Below are positions 1 to 8,547 of a stretch of DNA of 43,763 nt, piece after piece (the stretch's first letter is position 1; each line of letters starts with the position of its first letter). The notes beneath the pieces were generated by a model. It worked only from the letters and a program-made list of their open reading frames with translations. It did not search any database and was not told the DNA's origin. Both the position numbers and the translations under genes were made by a program. Source of the DNA: Caldovatus aquaticus (GTDB taxonomy: Bacteria; Pseudomonadota; Alphaproteobacteria; Acetobacterales; Acetobacteraceae); the NCBI RefSeq assembly GCF_019458025.1, contig NZ_JAHZUY010000028.1:1-43763 (forward strand), read 5' to 3'.

Positions 1-756
1 CGCCCCGCCCGGCTCCGCCGCCGGCGCGGCGCGGCGCAGCGCGACCAGTTCCGCCTGGCGCGACAGGATCGCCCCGAACTCGGCGGCGAAGGCCTCGAGC
101 CGCGCGGCGAAGCGGGCGAGGTCGGTGTTGAACTTGTTGTAGGCGAGCACCGCCGGGATCGCGGCGACCAGCCCCATCGCGGTCGCGAACAGGGCCTCGG
201 CGATGCCGGGCGCGACCACGGCGAGGTTGGTGTTCTGCATCCCGGCGATCGCCGAGAAGCTGTTCATGATCCCCCACACCGTGCCGAACAGCCCGACGAA
301 GGGCGCCGCCGAGCCGACCGAGGCGAGGAACACCATCCACCGCTCCAGCCGCTCCATCTCGCGCTGGATGGTCACCGCCATCGCCCGCTCGACCCGCTCC
401 TTGAGCCCGGTCACGGCGAGCTCCGAGCCGCCGACGCGCTCCGCGCTGCGCCGCCACTCCCGCATCCCGGCGCCGAACACGGCGGCGAGCGGGTGCGCGG
501 GCTGCGCGCCCTCGCGCTCGTAGAGTTCCTCGAGCGAGCCGCCGGACCAGAAGCGGTCCTCGAAGGCGTCGCCGGCGCGGTTGACGCGCCGCAGCGTCGC
601 GATCTTCTCGAACACCACGGCCCAGACCCAGATGCTGGCGAGCAGCAGCAGGATCATGACCGCCTTCACCACCCAGTCGGCCTGCAGGAACAGGCCCCAG
701 AGCGAGAGGTCGTGCGCCGCCTGGCCGAGCGCGGTCGCGGTCACGGTGCGGTCCAA
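1..756 (-). CDS. tolQ: TolQ, Tol-Pal proton channel subunit (3' end cut by window edge)
   Basis: Inner-membrane MotA/TolQ/ExbB-family subunit that, with TolR, uses the proton gradient to energise TolA and outer-membrane constriction at division. The frame gives 252 codons to the edge without a stop. Near the N-terminus is a membrane segment ([19 protein letters not shown]). The family core follows, with the pore helices [17 protein letters not shown] and [21 protein letters not shown] chose a TTG start at 756 because GGAGGA lies 7 bases upstream and the product then begins like other TolQ proteins (MDRTVTATA). ybgC lies 131 bp upstream on the same strand, the usual ybgC-tolQ order, so tolR, tolA, tolB and pal are expected beyond the left edge (inference). 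A separate promoter for tolQ is suggested at 794-822. Confidence 0.93.
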   Translation of the reverse strand, partial: MDRTVTATALGQAAHDLSLWGLFLQADWVVKAVMILLLLASIWVWAVVFEKIATLRRVNRAGDAFEDRFWSGGSLEELYEREGAQPAHPLAAVFGAGMREWRRSAERVGGSELAVTGLKERVERAMAVTIQREMERLERWMVFLASVGSAAPFVGLFGTVWGIMNSFSAIAGMQNTNLAVVAPGIAEALFATAMGLVAAIPAVLAYNKFNTDLARFAARLEAFAAEFGAILSRQAELVALRRAAPAAEPGGA

Positions 757-793
757 GCCTGATCCTCCTTCGGTCCCCTGTGGCGCGGCCGCT

Positions 794-822
794 GCCTAGC
801 CCCCAAGCCCCCCTGGGTCCAC
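794..822 (-). promoter_or_regulatory. Possible promoter for tolQ
   Basis: On the minus strand GTGGAC (822-817) is followed by a 17-bp spacer and CTAGGC (799-794), which resembles alphaproteobacterial housekeeping promoters. It lies about 40 bp upstream of the TTG start of tolQ, in the 131-bp gap after ybgC. This is a pattern match only. Confidence 0.35.
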
Positions 823-887
823 GGCCTGCCGCGCCCGGCGACGACGGCCCCGCCCCCCGGGCGCCGCGGGCCGTCCGCCCCGAAACT

Positions 888-1436
888 CTACCCCGCCCGG
901 CGCGGCCCGCCCCCCGCCGCCGCATCGCCCGGCGCGGCGGGCGGCGAGACCAGGCCGCGGAGGGTGGTCCGCCACGGCTCCGGGATCGGCGCGGGGCGCA
1001 GGCTGCCCCGCGCCACGCAGACCAGCCCGACGAGCAGCCGGGCCAGCGCCTCTCCCGCCCCGGCTTCCTCCGCTCCGTCCCCGGCCGCCGGGCCGGCGGC
1101 GCGGCGCACCGTCTGCTCCACCACGAGCCGGGCCCCGGTGGCGCGCAGGACGGCGGTCTCGACCACCAGCGACTCGTCGAGCCGAGCCGGGCGGAGATAC
1201 TCCACTTCGACGCGCCGCACCACGAGGAAAGTCCCGTGGCGGTCCATCATCTCCTGGTGGGGCAGGCCGAGGGCGCGCAGCGATTCGGTGCGCGCCCGCT
1301 CCGCCCACCGGAGATAGGAGGCATGATAGGCCATCCCCCCGGCGTCGGTGTCCTCGAAATAGACCCGGACGGGATGGCGATGGACGCGGCGGGGAGATGG
1401 GGAGGGCGCTGAGAAGGGGTCGGGATCCGGAGGCAT
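888..1436 (-). CDS. ybgC: YbgC-type acyl-CoA thioesterase of the tol-pal cluster
   Basis: Hot-dog-fold acyl-CoA thioesterase, 182 aa. The signature [19 protein letters not shown], with the catalytic Asp in EDTD, lies near residues 26-45 and is followed by ERARTE, as in characterised YbgC proteins. The family is usually about 135-150 aa. The excess is a short N-terminal tail and an Ala/Gly-rich insert ([18 protein letters not shown]) before the last strand. The ATG at 1436 was chosen because the longer open frame upstream is low-complexity Arg/Ala/Pro. The gene sits directly upstream of tolQ. YbgC homologues act on short or long acyl-CoAs; the substrate cannot be read from the sequence. Confidence 0.9.
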   Translation of the reverse strand: MPPDPDPFSAPSPSPRRVHRHPVRVYFEDTDAGGMAYHASYLRWAERARTESLRALGLPHQEMMDRHGTFLVVRRVEVEYLRPARLDESLVVETAVLRATGARLVVEQTVRRAAGPAAGDGAEEAGAGEALARLLVGLVCVARGSLRPAPIPEPWRTTLRGLVSPPAAPGDAAAGGGPRRAG

Positions 1437-1964
1437 GGCGTTCGCGCCCGGCGCGGCCGCGATGGCCCCGTTGCCGGGGGACACGGAAGCGGGCGGCGCG
1501 GAAGCGCGCCCGGCCGGAGGGTTAGGCATAGCGGCACTGCCGCCCGCCGCCAATGGCGCGGGCGCGCCATGGCCCGGCCCGCGCCGCGCCCCCTCCGCGC
1601 CCGCCTTCGCCCCGCCGGAGCCGCGGCGGCCGCCCCGCCGCGCCGTCCGCTGGGCCGATCGGTGCCGGCGCGGGTCGCGAACGCCCGCCGAGCGGGCGGG
1701 ACGGGCGGTCCGCGCCCGGAACGACGGACCGAAGCCGTTGGCGCGCACACGGCCGCAGCGCAACGGGCCGGGGGAGGGCGAACGGCATGCGGTGGGCCCG
1801 CCACCGGTTCGCCCTCCTTCGCGCTCCGGCCTCCGCGCCCGGTCCCATCGGATGCCGCGCCGTCACCGAGAGCCCCGCCTGGGCGCCGTCGCCGGCGTTC
1901 CGCGAGGAGAGCGGAGAGGACGGCCCTTGCGCCCGCGCGTCCTCCCCGGCGCGCCGCGCACCGC
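1437..1964. other. Gene-free gap between ruvB and ybgC
   Basis: These 528 bp separate ruvB from ybgC, genes that are usually close together in this cluster. Several open frames cross it, but all are low-complexity Arg/Pro/Ala and none has a convincing start or family resemblance. Positions about 1671-1785 weakly resemble the dispersed repeat found elsewhere in this window (GCGGGTCGCGAACG, then GAAGCCGTTGGCGCGC), possibly a decayed copy. I see no terminator with a T-tract. Confidence 0.5.
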
Positions 1965-3023
1965 CTACTTCCCCGCCGCGTCGGGCGTCGCCAGCCAGTC
2001 CATCTGCACCGCCGCCCCGGCCGGCGGCGTCAGTCCGAGATGCCGCCACCCCGGCTCGCCCAGCACCCGCCCACGCGGCGTGCGCAGCACGAACCCCTCC
2101 TGGATCAGGTAGGGCTCCACCACCTCCTCCAGCGTGTCCCGGCTCTCGGCGAGCGAGGCCGCCAGCGTCTCCACCCCCACCGGCCCGCCGCCGTGGTGTT
2201 CGGCGATGCGCCGCAGGTAGCGCCGGTCGAGCGCGTCGAGCCCGAGGTGGTCCACCTCCATCCGCAGGAGCGCCGAATCCGCCAGCGCCCGGTCCGCCGC
2301 CACCCCGGCGACCAGCGCGAAGTCCCGCACCCGGCGCAGCAGCCGCCCCGCCACCCGCGGCGTCCCGCGCGAGCGCCGCGCGATCTCCATCGCCCCGTCC
2401 TCGGAGAGCGCGAAGCCGAGCTTCTGCGCCCCGCGCCGGACGATCGCGTACAGCTCCTCCACCGCGTAGAATTGCAGCCGGAGCGGGATCCCGAACCGGT
2501 CCCTGAGCGGCTGCGCCAGGAGCCCCGAGCGCGTCGTCGCCCCGATCAGCGTGAAGGGCGGCAGGTCGATGCGCACCGTCCGCGCCGCCGGCCCCTCGCC
2601 GATGATGAGGTCGAGCTTGAAGTCCTCCATCGCCGGATAGAGGGTCTCCTCGATCGCCGGCTGCAGGCGGTGGATCTCGTCTATGAACAGCACGTCGCGC
2701 GGCTGCAGGTTGGTGAGGATCGCCGCGAGGTCCCCCGCCCGCTGCAGGATCGGTCCGGAGGTGGCGCGGAACCCCACCCCGAGCTCGCGCGCCACGATCT
2801 GCGCCAGCGTCGTCTTGCCGAGACCCGGCGGCCCCGAGAACAGCACGTGGTCCATCGCCTCGCCGCGCGCCTTCGCGGCCTCGATGAACACCTTGAGGTT
2901 CTCGCGCAGCGCCTTCTGCCCGATGAAGTCGTCGAGGCTCTGCGGCCGCAGCGCGCCCTCGCCGTGGTCCTCCTCCAGCCGCTCGCCGCTCGTGAGGCGC
3001 GCTTCGGGCTCGGCGGGGCTCAT
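1965..3023 (-). CDS. ruvB: RuvB, Holliday junction branch-migration ATPase
   Basis: AAA+ motor, 352 aa, that forms hexameric rings on RuvA-bound Holliday junctions and drives branch migration. Walker A (GPPGLGKT) is at residues 64-71 and Walker B (VLFIDEIH) near 114-121. Sensor 1 (IGATTRSG) follows, and the C-terminal winged-helix region ends in [19 protein letters not shown]. Length and motif order are normal. Its ATG overlaps the stop of ruvA by four bases (ATGA at 3020-3023), which implies translational coupling. It is the last gene of the yebC-ruvC-ruvA-ruvB run. Confidence 0.98.
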   Translation of the reverse strand: MSPAEPEARLTSGERLEEDHGEGALRPQSLDDFIGQKALRENLKVFIEAAKARGEAMDHVLFSGPPGLGKTTLAQIVARELGVGFRATSGPILQRAGDLAAILTNLQPRDVLFIDEIHRLQPAIEETLYPAMEDFKLDLIIGEGPAARTVRIDLPPFTLIGATTRSGLLAQPLRDRFGIPLRLQFYAVEELYAIVRRGAQKLGFALSEDGAMEIARRSRGTPRVAGRLLRRVRDFALVAGVAADRALADSALLRMEVDHLGLDALDRRYLRRIAEHHGGGPVGVETLAASLAESRDTLEEVVEPYLIQEGFVLRTPRGRVLGEPGWRHLGLTPPAGAAVQMDWLATPDAAGK

Positions 3024-3640
3024 CGGTTCGACAGCTCCTTCAGGCTGTCGCGGATCACGCTGGCGAGCGGCGCGTCCTCACCGAGCCGCCCGATCGCCCG
3101 CGCCACCGCCGCCGCCGCCTCCGGCCGCTTCCAGCCGAGGTTGAGCAGGGCGGAGACCGCGTCCGCCTCGACCCCCGGCGCCATCTCCGGCCCGGCCGGC
3201 CCGCCGGCGCCGATCCCCGGCCCGCGCCCCCTCGCCTGCGCCCCCGCCCAGTCGCGCAGCTCCGTCAAGAGCCGGCTCGCGAGCTTCGGCCCCACGCCCT
3301 TCGCGCGCCCGAGGCTCGCCTTGTCGCCGGTCCGGATCGCCTGCGCGAGCTCGTCCGGCGACAGCGCCGAGAGCACGGCGAGCGCCAGCGTCGGCCCCAC
3401 CCCCTGCACCCGGGTCAGCGCCCGGAAGCAGGCGCGCTCGCTCTCCTCGGCGAAGCCGTAGAGCACGATCGCATCCTCGCGCACCTGCGTCTCGACCAGC
3501 ACCGTCCCCGTCGCCGGGGGCGGCGGCAGCGCCGCGATGGTGCGCGAGGAGCAGGAGAGGAGATACCCCACGCCCCCCACGTCGAGGATGCAGCCGCCCT
3601 CGACCACACCGTCGAGCCTGCCCGTCAGCTTGCCGATCAT
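3020..3640 (-). CDS. ruvA: RuvA, Holliday junction DNA-binding subunit
   Basis: Tetrameric protein, 206 aa, that binds four-way junctions and recruits RuvB. The OB-fold N-terminus starts [20 protein letters not shown]. Two helix-hairpin-helix elements follow ([16 protein letters not shown] and [18 protein letters not shown]). An Ala/Gly/Pro-rich linker leads to the C-terminal UBA-like domain III that contacts RuvB ([19 protein letters not shown]). The start at 3640 is fixed by the family N-terminus and by a four-base overlap with the ruvC stop. The 3' end overlaps ruvB. Confidence 0.97.
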   Translation of the reverse strand: MIGKLTGRLDGVVEGGCILDVGGVGYLLSCSSRTIAALPPPPATGTVLVETQVREDAIVLYGFAEESERACFRALTRVQGVGPTLALAVLSALSPDELAQAIRTGDKASLGRAKGVGPKLASRLLTELRDWAGAQARGRGPGIGAGGPAGPEMAPGVEADAVSALLNLGWKRPEAAAAVARAIGRLGEDAPLASVIRDSLKELSNR

Positions 3641-4191
3641 GCCCCGACCGGCCCCTCCTTCGCCGCCGTCCGGCTCCACGCCAGCCGCGTCGCCCGGTGG
3701 TGGGCGTGGCAGATCGAGACCGCCAGCGCATCGGCGGCGTCCGCGCGCGAAAGCCGCGCGTTCGGCAGCAGGCGCCGCACCATCATCTGCACCTGCTCCT
3801 TGGTCGCCGCCCCGGTGCCGACCACGCTCTGCTTCACCAGCATCGCGCCGTACTCGCGCACCGGGATGCCGATCAGCGCCGGCGCCAGCATCACCACGCC
3901 GCGCGCCTGGCCGAGCTTGAGCGCCGATCCGGGATTGCGGTTCACATAGGTCTCCTCGACCGCCGCCTCGTCCGGCCGCCATTCCTCGAGCAGCGCGACC
4001 AGGCCGCGATGCAGCTGCACCAGCCGCTCGGCGAGCGGCAGCCGCTCGTCGGTGGACACCACCCCGTCGCCGAGATGGCGCAGCCGGTTCCCCGCCGCCT
4101 CGATCACCCCCCAGCCGGTGTGGCGCAGCCCGGGATCGAGCCCGATGACCCGAACGACGGCGCCGCCATGCGGGGCCCCAGGGCCGCTCAC
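3637..4191 (-). CDS. ruvC: RuvC, Holliday junction resolvase
   Basis: Dimeric endonuclease, 184 aa, that cuts Holliday junctions symmetrically. The RNase H-like fold shows its acidic active site: Asp in VIGLDPGLRHTGWG near residue 19, the Glu pair in AAVEETYVNRNP, and Asp residues in SRADAADALAVSICHAHH. The start is a GTG at 4191, giving a 13-residue extension before the usual VRVIGLDPG; no in-frame ATG is closer. The gene lies 18 bp after yebC and overlaps ruvA by four bases, so the four genes probably form one operon. Confidence 0.97.
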   Translation of the reverse strand: MSGPGAPHGGAVVRVIGLDPGLRHTGWGVIEAAGNRLRHLGDGVVSTDERLPLAERLVQLHRGLVALLEEWRPDEAAVEETYVNRNPGSALKLGQARGVVMLAPALIGIPVREYGAMLVKQSVVGTGAATKEQVQMMVRRLLPNARLSRADAADALAVSICHAHHRATRLAWSRTAAKEGPVGA

Positions 4192-4209
4192 CCGCGCCGC
4201 GCGCCCGCG

Positions 4210-4965
4210 CTACGCCGCCGAGGAGAGCCGCTGCATCACGGCCTCCGGCACCTCGTAGTTGGCGTAGACCTGCTGCACGTCGTCATGCTCCTCCAGCGCG
4301 TCGAGCAGCTTGATCACGGCCGCGGCCTGCTCCTCGTCCAGCGTGACCGTCGTGATCGGCCGCCACTCCAGCCGCGCCGCCTCCGCCGGCCCGAAGCGCG
4401 CCTCCAGCGAGTCGCGGACGGCGAAGAGGTCCTCGGGCGATGTTCTTACTTCGTGCCCGTCGGCGCTGCTGTCAACATCGGCCGCCCCCGCCTCGATCGC
4501 CGCCTCCAGCATCGCTTCCGGCGAGGCCGCGGAGGCCGGATAGCGGATCACCCCGAGCCGCTCGAACTGGAACGCCACCGAGTTGGTCTCGCCGAGCACC
4601 CCGCCGTTCTTGGCGAAGATCGCGCGCAGGTCGCCCGCAGTGCGGTTGCGGTTGTCGGTCAGCGCCTCGACGATGATCGCGACGCCCCCCGGCCCGTAGC
4701 CCTCGTAGCGCACCTCCTCGTAGTTCTCGCCGGGCCCGCCCTGGTGCGCGCGCCGGATCGCGCGCTCCACCGTGTCGCGCGGCATGTTCGCCGCGCGCGC
4801 CGCGTTCACCGCCGCGCGCAGGCGCGGGTTCGCCGCCGGATCGGGCAACCCCTGCCGGGCCGCCACCGTGATCTCGCGGATGAGCTTGGCGAAGGTGCGC
4901 GCGCGCTTGGCGTCCTGCGCACCCTTGCGGTGCATGATGTTCTTGAACTGCGAATGGCCGGCCAT
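4210..4965 (-). CDS. yebC: YebC/PmpR (TACO1) family protein
   Basis: Conserved cytoplasmic protein, 251 aa. Family members have been described as transcriptional regulators and, more recently, as factors that help ribosomes through difficult proline-containing motifs. The hallmark N-terminus [18 protein letters not shown] is intact. It is followed by [13 protein letters not shown], and by [19 protein letters not shown] in the middle domain. The C-terminal part [19 protein letters not shown] is also typical. It is first in the yebC-ruvCAB operon, a very common arrangement. A probable promoter lies at 5019-5048. Confidence 0.96.
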   Translation of the reverse strand: MAGHSQFKNIMHRKGAQDAKRARTFAKLIREITVAARQGLPDPAANPRLRAAVNAARAANMPRDTVERAIRRAHQGGPGENYEEVRYEGYGPGGVAIIVEALTDNRNRTAGDLRAIFAKNGGVLGETNSVAFQFERLGVIRYPASAASPEAMLEAAIEAGAADVDSSADGHEVRTSPEDLFAVRDSLEARFGPAEAARLEWRPITTVTLDEEQAAAVIKLLDALEEHDDVQQVYANYEVPEAVMQRLSSAA

Positions 4966-5018
4966 CGCCGCCCGGTCCTCCGAGAAGCCCGCAAGGGAAG
5001 GGTGCTGACTGGGCCCGG

Positions 5019-5048
5019 CTTATACCGGCGCGCCCCGGCCCACGCCAC
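5019..5048 (-). promoter_or_regulatory. Probable promoter of the yebC-ruvCAB operon
   Basis: The -10 candidate TATAAG (5024-5019, minus strand) stands out in this GC-rich DNA. With an 18-bp spacer the -35 position would be GTGGCG (5048-5043), a weak match. It lies about 55 bp upstream of the yebC ATG. Confidence 0.45.
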
Positions 5049-5118
5049 CGAGGCCGGAGGTGCCGCGCCCGCACGGGCAGGGGCGCCTTCCCCCGTCTTC
5101 CGCGACCGCCGCGCCGGC

Positions 5119-5712
5119 TCAGGCGGCCGAGGCGCGGTCGCGCTGCACCCGGTAGGGACTCGGGTCGAGCACCCGCACCCCCTCCGGATTGGCCTCGGAG
5201 AACTCGTAGACCGGCCCCTCCCAGGCATCGAAGTCGATCGGGTCCGAGGCGCCCGACCCGGGAAAATAGTACTGCGTGTCGCGGGCGGCGATCACGCGCG
5301 CCCCGCTCCACAACGCGAGCTCGCCGCAGAAGCGCCTGCCGTCGCCCCAGGTGCCGCGGTTGGCCTCGTAGGTGTCGGCCGGGGCGCAGGCGAAGATCAC
5401 GATCAGGTCCACCAGACCCTTCCAGGACGCGGTGAGGCCGACGTTGAACAGGCTGAGCCCCTCGCGCCCGAGCTGCAGGCCGAAGCCGCCGTGCGCGGAG
5501 GGCACGCAGGCACCGCTGCCGAGGTCCCAATTGGCTTCGAAGCCGTGGCAGAGGATGTGCAGGCGGGCGAGCCTGCGCCGCTGGCGCGCGCGCCGGGCCA
5601 CGGTGTCCACGATGTGGCGGATGCCGGTGTTCGCGTTCACCTGCATCACGAACGAGTACCAGGTCGGCGTGGCGCCGGTCAGCCGGCGGTCGTGGACGAT
5701 CATGGAGGCCAT
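5119..5712 (-). CDS. Conserved-looking protein of unknown function (197 aa)
   Basis: I do not recognise a named family. It has no signal peptide or membrane helix. The alternation of hydrophobic strands and short helices suggests an alpha/beta fold: LHILCHGFEANW near residues 50-61, then LVDLIVIFACAP near 100-111, then ARVIAARDTQYYFP. The ILCHGFE and IFACAP segments loosely recall caspase-like or DUF4347-type folds, in which a His-Gly and a Cys form the active site; this is speculative. I chose the ATG at 5712 because GGGGAG stands 6 bases upstream and the frame above it is low complexity. It is monocistronic, with a dispersed repeat just upstream (5741-5844). Confidence 0.75.
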   Translation of the reverse strand: MASMIVHDRRLTGATPTWYSFVMQVNANTGIRHIVDTVARRARQRRRLARLHILCHGFEANWDLGSGACVPSAHGGFGLQLGREGLSLFNVGLTASWKGLVDLIVIFACAPADTYEANRGTWGDGRRFCGELALWSGARVIAARDTQYYFPGSGASDPIDFDAWEGPVYEFSEANPEGVRVLDPSPYRVQRDRASAA

Positions 5713-5740
5713 GGGCGCTCCCCGGTAATCCCTCCGGTCC

Positions 5741-5844
5741 CTGGCGCCGCTCCCGCCCGGCCGAGCGGCGGCGGCGGCTCCGGCTCGTTGTCCGTGAAGC
5801 GGGTCCGCGCAGCCGGCTGCCTGCGGCCGTCCGCGCTCCGCTAC
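5741..5844 (-). repeat. Dispersed intergenic repeat, copy 2
   Basis: Read on the minus strand from 5844, it begins GTAGCGGAGCGCGGACGGC, then AGGCAGCC. It ends with GCCGGAGCCG and CGGCCGGGCGGGAGCGGC. These blocks match the copy at 11205-11295 in the same order and at similar spacing. It lies upstream of the unknown 197-aa gene rather than downstream of a gene. Confidence 0.7.
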
Positions 5845-6191
5845 ATTTCCGCAATCACGCTCCGCGAACAACAACGATCGCAGTCCCGTGACGAGGGCGC
5901 GCCTGGCCCGGCCGAGGGCGCTGCCGCCGCCTCCGCGCCGCGGCATGCCGCCCGACGGTCGAGGCGCAGACGCGCACGCACCGGCCCTGTGCCGCCTCCC
6001 GTCGTCGCAGCCCGGCGCAAGGGCGGCGAGGCTGCGGGGACCCGCGTCGCCGCTTCCTCGGCCGCCGTGGCGGCCGCGCGGGATCGCCCGGGACCGTATC
6101 CCGCGCGCCGGGGTCGCGGCAGCGGCTCTATCTTCGCCGACCTTCGCGCGGACGGGCGCGCCGCGCGGTCTCCCGCCGTCCGTGAGCCGCG
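5845..6191. other. Intergenic stretch with no supported gene
   Basis: About 350 bp between the repeat at 5741-5844 and a doubtful small ORF. Positions 5844-5885 are locally A/T-richer (ATTTCCGCAATCACG) and could hold a promoter for the minus-strand 197-aa gene, but I cannot fix -35 and -10 boxes. Open frames in both directions are Arg/Ala/Pro-rich and look like GC-bias artefacts. Confidence 0.4.
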
Positions 6192-6416
6192 CTAGCGCGG
6201 GTCGGGCCCAGGCCGCCCCTGTCGCGCGGGCGACGGCGGCGCCGCGATCGGCACCGGCGGCGCTGGCGGCACCGCGCCCCTCCGCCGGGCAGCCGCGCGC
6301 GCGAGCGCGTCGCCGCGGGCTCCCGCGAAGCTCAGTCCGCAGGCCGCCCCGCCCAGGATCGAACGCCCGCTCGCCTCGCTGCCCGGCGCATCCTGCGGCA
6401 TGGGTTGCTGCGGCAT
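6192..6416 (-). CDS. Doubtful small protein (74 aa), unknown
   Basis: Short frame beginning MPQQPMPQDAPGSEASGR and ending in a Pro/Ala/Arg-rich tail. The reason to list it is a strong ribosome-binding site (GGGAGGGACCG directly before the ATG). The Gly/Ala-rich middle (ILGGAACGLSFAGARG) could be a short hydrophobic segment. No family is recognised, and codon composition alone does not separate it from noise at this GC content. Confidence 0.3.
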   Translation of the reverse strand: MPQQPMPQDAPGSEASGRSILGGAACGLSFAGARGDALARAAARRRGAVPPAPPVPIAAPPSPARQGRPGPDPR

Positions 6417-6492
6417 CGGTCCCTCCCTCGCCTGCGGCGGCGGCGCGCATCGCCGCCGCCCCGGCGCGCTTCTCTCCTTCTTCGATTCTTGA

Positions 6493-6510
6493 GGGCGCGG
6501 CCGCGCGCCC
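6493..6510. other. GC-rich hairpin between two minus-strand genes
   Basis: GGGCGCG (6493-6499) and CGCGCCC (6504-6510) form a 7-bp stem with a GCCG loop, 40 bp downstream of the YmdB-type gene on the minus strand. No T-tract follows, so a role as an intrinsic terminator is only possible. Confidence 0.3.
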
Positions 6511-6550
6511 TGCGGTGACGATCGCGTGAAGCCGGGCGATGCCCCGCCCG

Positions 6551-7372
6551 TCACGCCTCCGGCATCGCCGGCGCGAGCCGCCCGCCGAGCCGCACCGGCG
6601 CGATCCGCCGCGCGAGCCCGGTCGCGTCGTCGGTCTCGACGAACACGCCGCACACCGTCGCCTCGCCCTCCGCCGGCGCCAGGCGCTCGGCCGGCACCTT
6701 GCGCCAGAAGCGCAGCGTCGCGCCGACCTTGTGCATGCCGATCACGCTGTCGTAGTCGCCGCACATGCCGGCGTCGGTGACGAAGGCGGTCCCGCCCGGC
6801 AGCACCTGGTGGTCGGCGCTCGGCACGTGGGTGTGGGTGCCGACGACGAGGCTCGCCTGGCCGTCGAAGCTGTGCGCCATCGCCGCCTTCTCGCTCGACG
6901 CCTCGGCGTGGATGTCGATCACCACCGCCTGCACGGTGCCGTGCGCGCCCAGGCGGTGCTTCGCGAGCTCCGCCTGCACGGCGCGGAAGGGGTCGTCGAG
7001 CGGCTCCATGAACAGCCGCCCCATCGCCTGCAGCACCAGCGCCCGCCGCCCGCCCGGCGCCTCGACCACCACCGCCCCGCGCCCCGGCGTGCCGGGCGGG
7101 TAGTTGAGCGGGCGCAGGAGCCGCGGCTCGGTCTCGATGTAGGGGACGATCTCCTTGCGGTCGAAGGCGTGGTTGCCGAGGGTGAGCACGTCCGCCCCGG
7201 CGGCGAACAGCGCCCGCGCCATCTCGGGGCCGAGGCCGAAGCCGTGGCTCGCGTTCTCCGCGTTCACCACCGCGAGGTCGAGGCGCAGCCGCGCGCGCAG
7301 CAGCGGCAGCGCCGCGGCCACCGCCTCGCGCCCGCTGCGCCCGACCACGTCGCCGAGGAACAGGATCCTCAC
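6551..7372 (-). CDS. YmdB-type metallophosphoesterase (TIGR00282 family)
   Basis: Calcineurin-like phosphoesterase, 273 aa. Bacillus homologues hydrolyse 2',3'- and 3',5'-cyclic nucleotides and affect biofilm and motility decisions; the role in alphaproteobacteria is unclear. Metal-binding motifs are visible in order: LFLGDVVGRSGRE at the N-terminus, VVNAENASHGFG near 37-48, LTLGNHAFD near 66-74, and VVGTHTHVPSAD in the C-terminal half. The start is a GTG at 7372, overlapping the stop of the upstream cyclo-ligase gene by four bases (GTGA), so the two are translationally coupled. Confidence 0.93.
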   Translation of the reverse strand: MRILFLGDVVGRSGREAVAAALPLLRARLRLDLAVVNAENASHGFGLGPEMARALFAAGADVLTLGNHAFDRKEIVPYIETEPRLLRPLNYPPGTPGRGAVVVEAPGGRRALVLQAMGRLFMEPLDDPFRAVQAELAKHRLGAHGTVQAVVIDIHAEASSEKAAMAHSFDGQASLVVGTHTHVPSADHQVLPGGTAFVTDAGMCGDYDSVIGMHKVGATLRFWRKVPAERLAPAEGEATVCGVFVETDDATGLARRIAPVRLGGRLAPAMPEA

Positions 7373-8043
7373 GCCGCGGCGTCCACGCAGATCACGATGC
7401 CCTTCTCCGTCGCCACGCGGCGGAGGCGCACGTCCTCGGGTCCCGCCGGCACCTCCGGCAGCTCCTGCGCCGCATAGGCGCAGCCGAGCGCCTCCGCCTC
7501 GGGCAGCGCCGCCAGCGTCCGGTCGTAGTAGCCGCCGCCGTAGCCGAGCCGCCGGCCGGCGCGGTCGAAGGCGAGCAGGGGGACCAGCAGGAAGTCCGGC
7601 CGCACCACCTCGCCCGCCGGCGGCTGGCGCGTGCCCATCGGCCCGCGCCCGAGCGGCTCGCCCCAGCGCCAGCGGCGGAAGATCAGCGGCGCCCCGCGCC
7701 GCGGCGTCACCGGCAGGGCGAGCGCGTGCCCGCGCGCCTCGAGCGCGCGCAGCAGCGGGCGGATGTCGATCTCCGGGCCGATCGGCCAGAAGCCGGCGAC
7801 GAGCGCACCGGGCGGCGGCGGCGCCTCGCGCAGCACCAGCGCCGCGAAGCGCTCGGCGAAGCCGGGATCGGCCGCCGCCGCCTCGGCCGCCGCCAGGCGG
7901 CGGGCCAGGGCGATGCGCCGCGCCTCCGCCTTCAGTTCGGCGAGCAGCACGTCGCAATACGGCGCGGAGGCCGGGGCCGGCGTGGCCGCCTCCGGCGCCG
8001 CGGCGGCGCGGGGCGGCCTGTCGGAACGGTGCGGAGCCGCCAT
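7369..8043 (-). CDS. fthC: 5-formyltetrahydrofolate cyclo-ligase
   Basis: ATP-dependent enzyme, 224 aa, that converts 5-formyl-THF to 5,10-methenyl-THF, returning a storage folate to one-carbon metabolism. Family motifs are PVTPRRGAPLIFRRW, then VPLLAFDRAGRRLGYGGGYY with the glycine-rich substrate loop, then DRTLAAL. The first 28 or so residues are Pro/Ala-rich and absent from most homologues, so a later start is possible. The gene lies immediately downstream of a probable 6S RNA and zapA, a linkage widely conserved in proteobacteria. It overlaps the phosphoesterase gene by four bases. Confidence 0.94.
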   Translation of the reverse strand: MAAPHRSDRPPRAAAAPEAATPAPASAPYCDVLLAELKAEARRIALARRLAAAEAAAADPGFAERFAALVLREAPPPPGALVAGFWPIGPEIDIRPLLRALEARGHALALPVTPRRGAPLIFRRWRWGEPLGRGPMGTRQPPAGEVVRPDFLLVPLLAFDRAGRRLGYGGGYYDRTLAALPEAEALGCAYAAQELPEVPAGPEDVRLRRVATEKGIVICVDAAA

Positions 8044-8062
8044 GGCCGTCGGCGTATCAACC

Positions 8063-8203
8063 CTCCCAAGGCCTGCTTGCGCAGGTGGGCGCCAGGTACC
8101 CGGACCACGGCCCGGGCAGAGCCAGCTCCCAAGAGGTTGCTTACTGGCCCCGGGGATGAATTGCCAAACGCACCGGGCAGCCCCGCCGGTGCTACCTAGG
8201 GAG
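8063..8203 (-). ncRNA. ssrS: Probable 6S RNA (SsrS)
   Basis: The 155-bp gap between zapA and fthC is where 6S RNA is encoded in many proteobacteria. Read on the minus strand, the ends can pair as the closing stem: CTCCCTAGG (8203-8195) with CCTTGGGAG (8071-8063), with one mismatch. Inside are a hairpin GCACCGG/CCGGTGC on the 5' side, a long irregular central helix, and a small hairpin CCTGC-GCAA-GCAGG on the 3' side. This fits a closing stem, central bubble and terminal arm. The 5' end would overlap the zapA stop codon, so it may be processed from a zapA transcript. 6S RNA mimics an open promoter and binds housekeeping RNA polymerase. Boundaries are approximate. Confidence 0.62.
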
Positions 8204-8540
8204 CCTCGAGCGCGGCGGCAATGCCCTCGAGGCGCTCGGCGAGGCGCGCGAGCCGCGCCGCGAGCTCGGGCTCGGCCGCGGGCGCGGCGGGCGGCGGCGC
8301 CGGCCCGGCGGCGCCGGCCTTCAGCGCCGCGAGCTCCGCGCGCAGGTCGGAGGCCTCGTCCGCCAGCTGCAGCGCGGCGAGCAGCAGCATCCGCGCCTCG
8401 CCGAACTGCATGCCCATGGCGCGCAGCGCGCCGATGCGCTGGTCCACCTCGGCGGCCATGCGCTGGAGGTGCTCCTCCTGCCCGTCCTGGCAGGCGACCG
8501 GATGGGCGTAGCCGCCGACGCGGATCGTCACCTGGCCCAT
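8196..8540 (-). CDS. zapA: ZapA, FtsZ-ring-associated protein
   Basis: Small cell-division protein, 114 aa, that crosslinks and stabilises FtsZ filaments at midcell. The N-terminal strand-rich part MGQVTIRVGGYAHPVACQDG and the following EEHLQRMAAEVDQRI match ZapA. A helix and coiled coil (LLLAALQLADEASDLRAELA) then gives dimerisation and tetramerisation. The C-terminal tail is Ala/Pro-rich. It follows a small coiled-coil gene by 7 bp, and the probable 6S RNA and fthC follow on the same strand. Confidence 0.92.
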   Translation of the reverse strand: MGQVTIRVGGYAHPVACQDGQEEHLQRMAAEVDQRIGALRAMGMQFGEARMLLLAALQLADEASDLRAELAALKAGAAGPAPPPAAPAAEPELAARLARLAERLEGIAAALEAP

Positions 8541-8547
8541 GAGCCGG

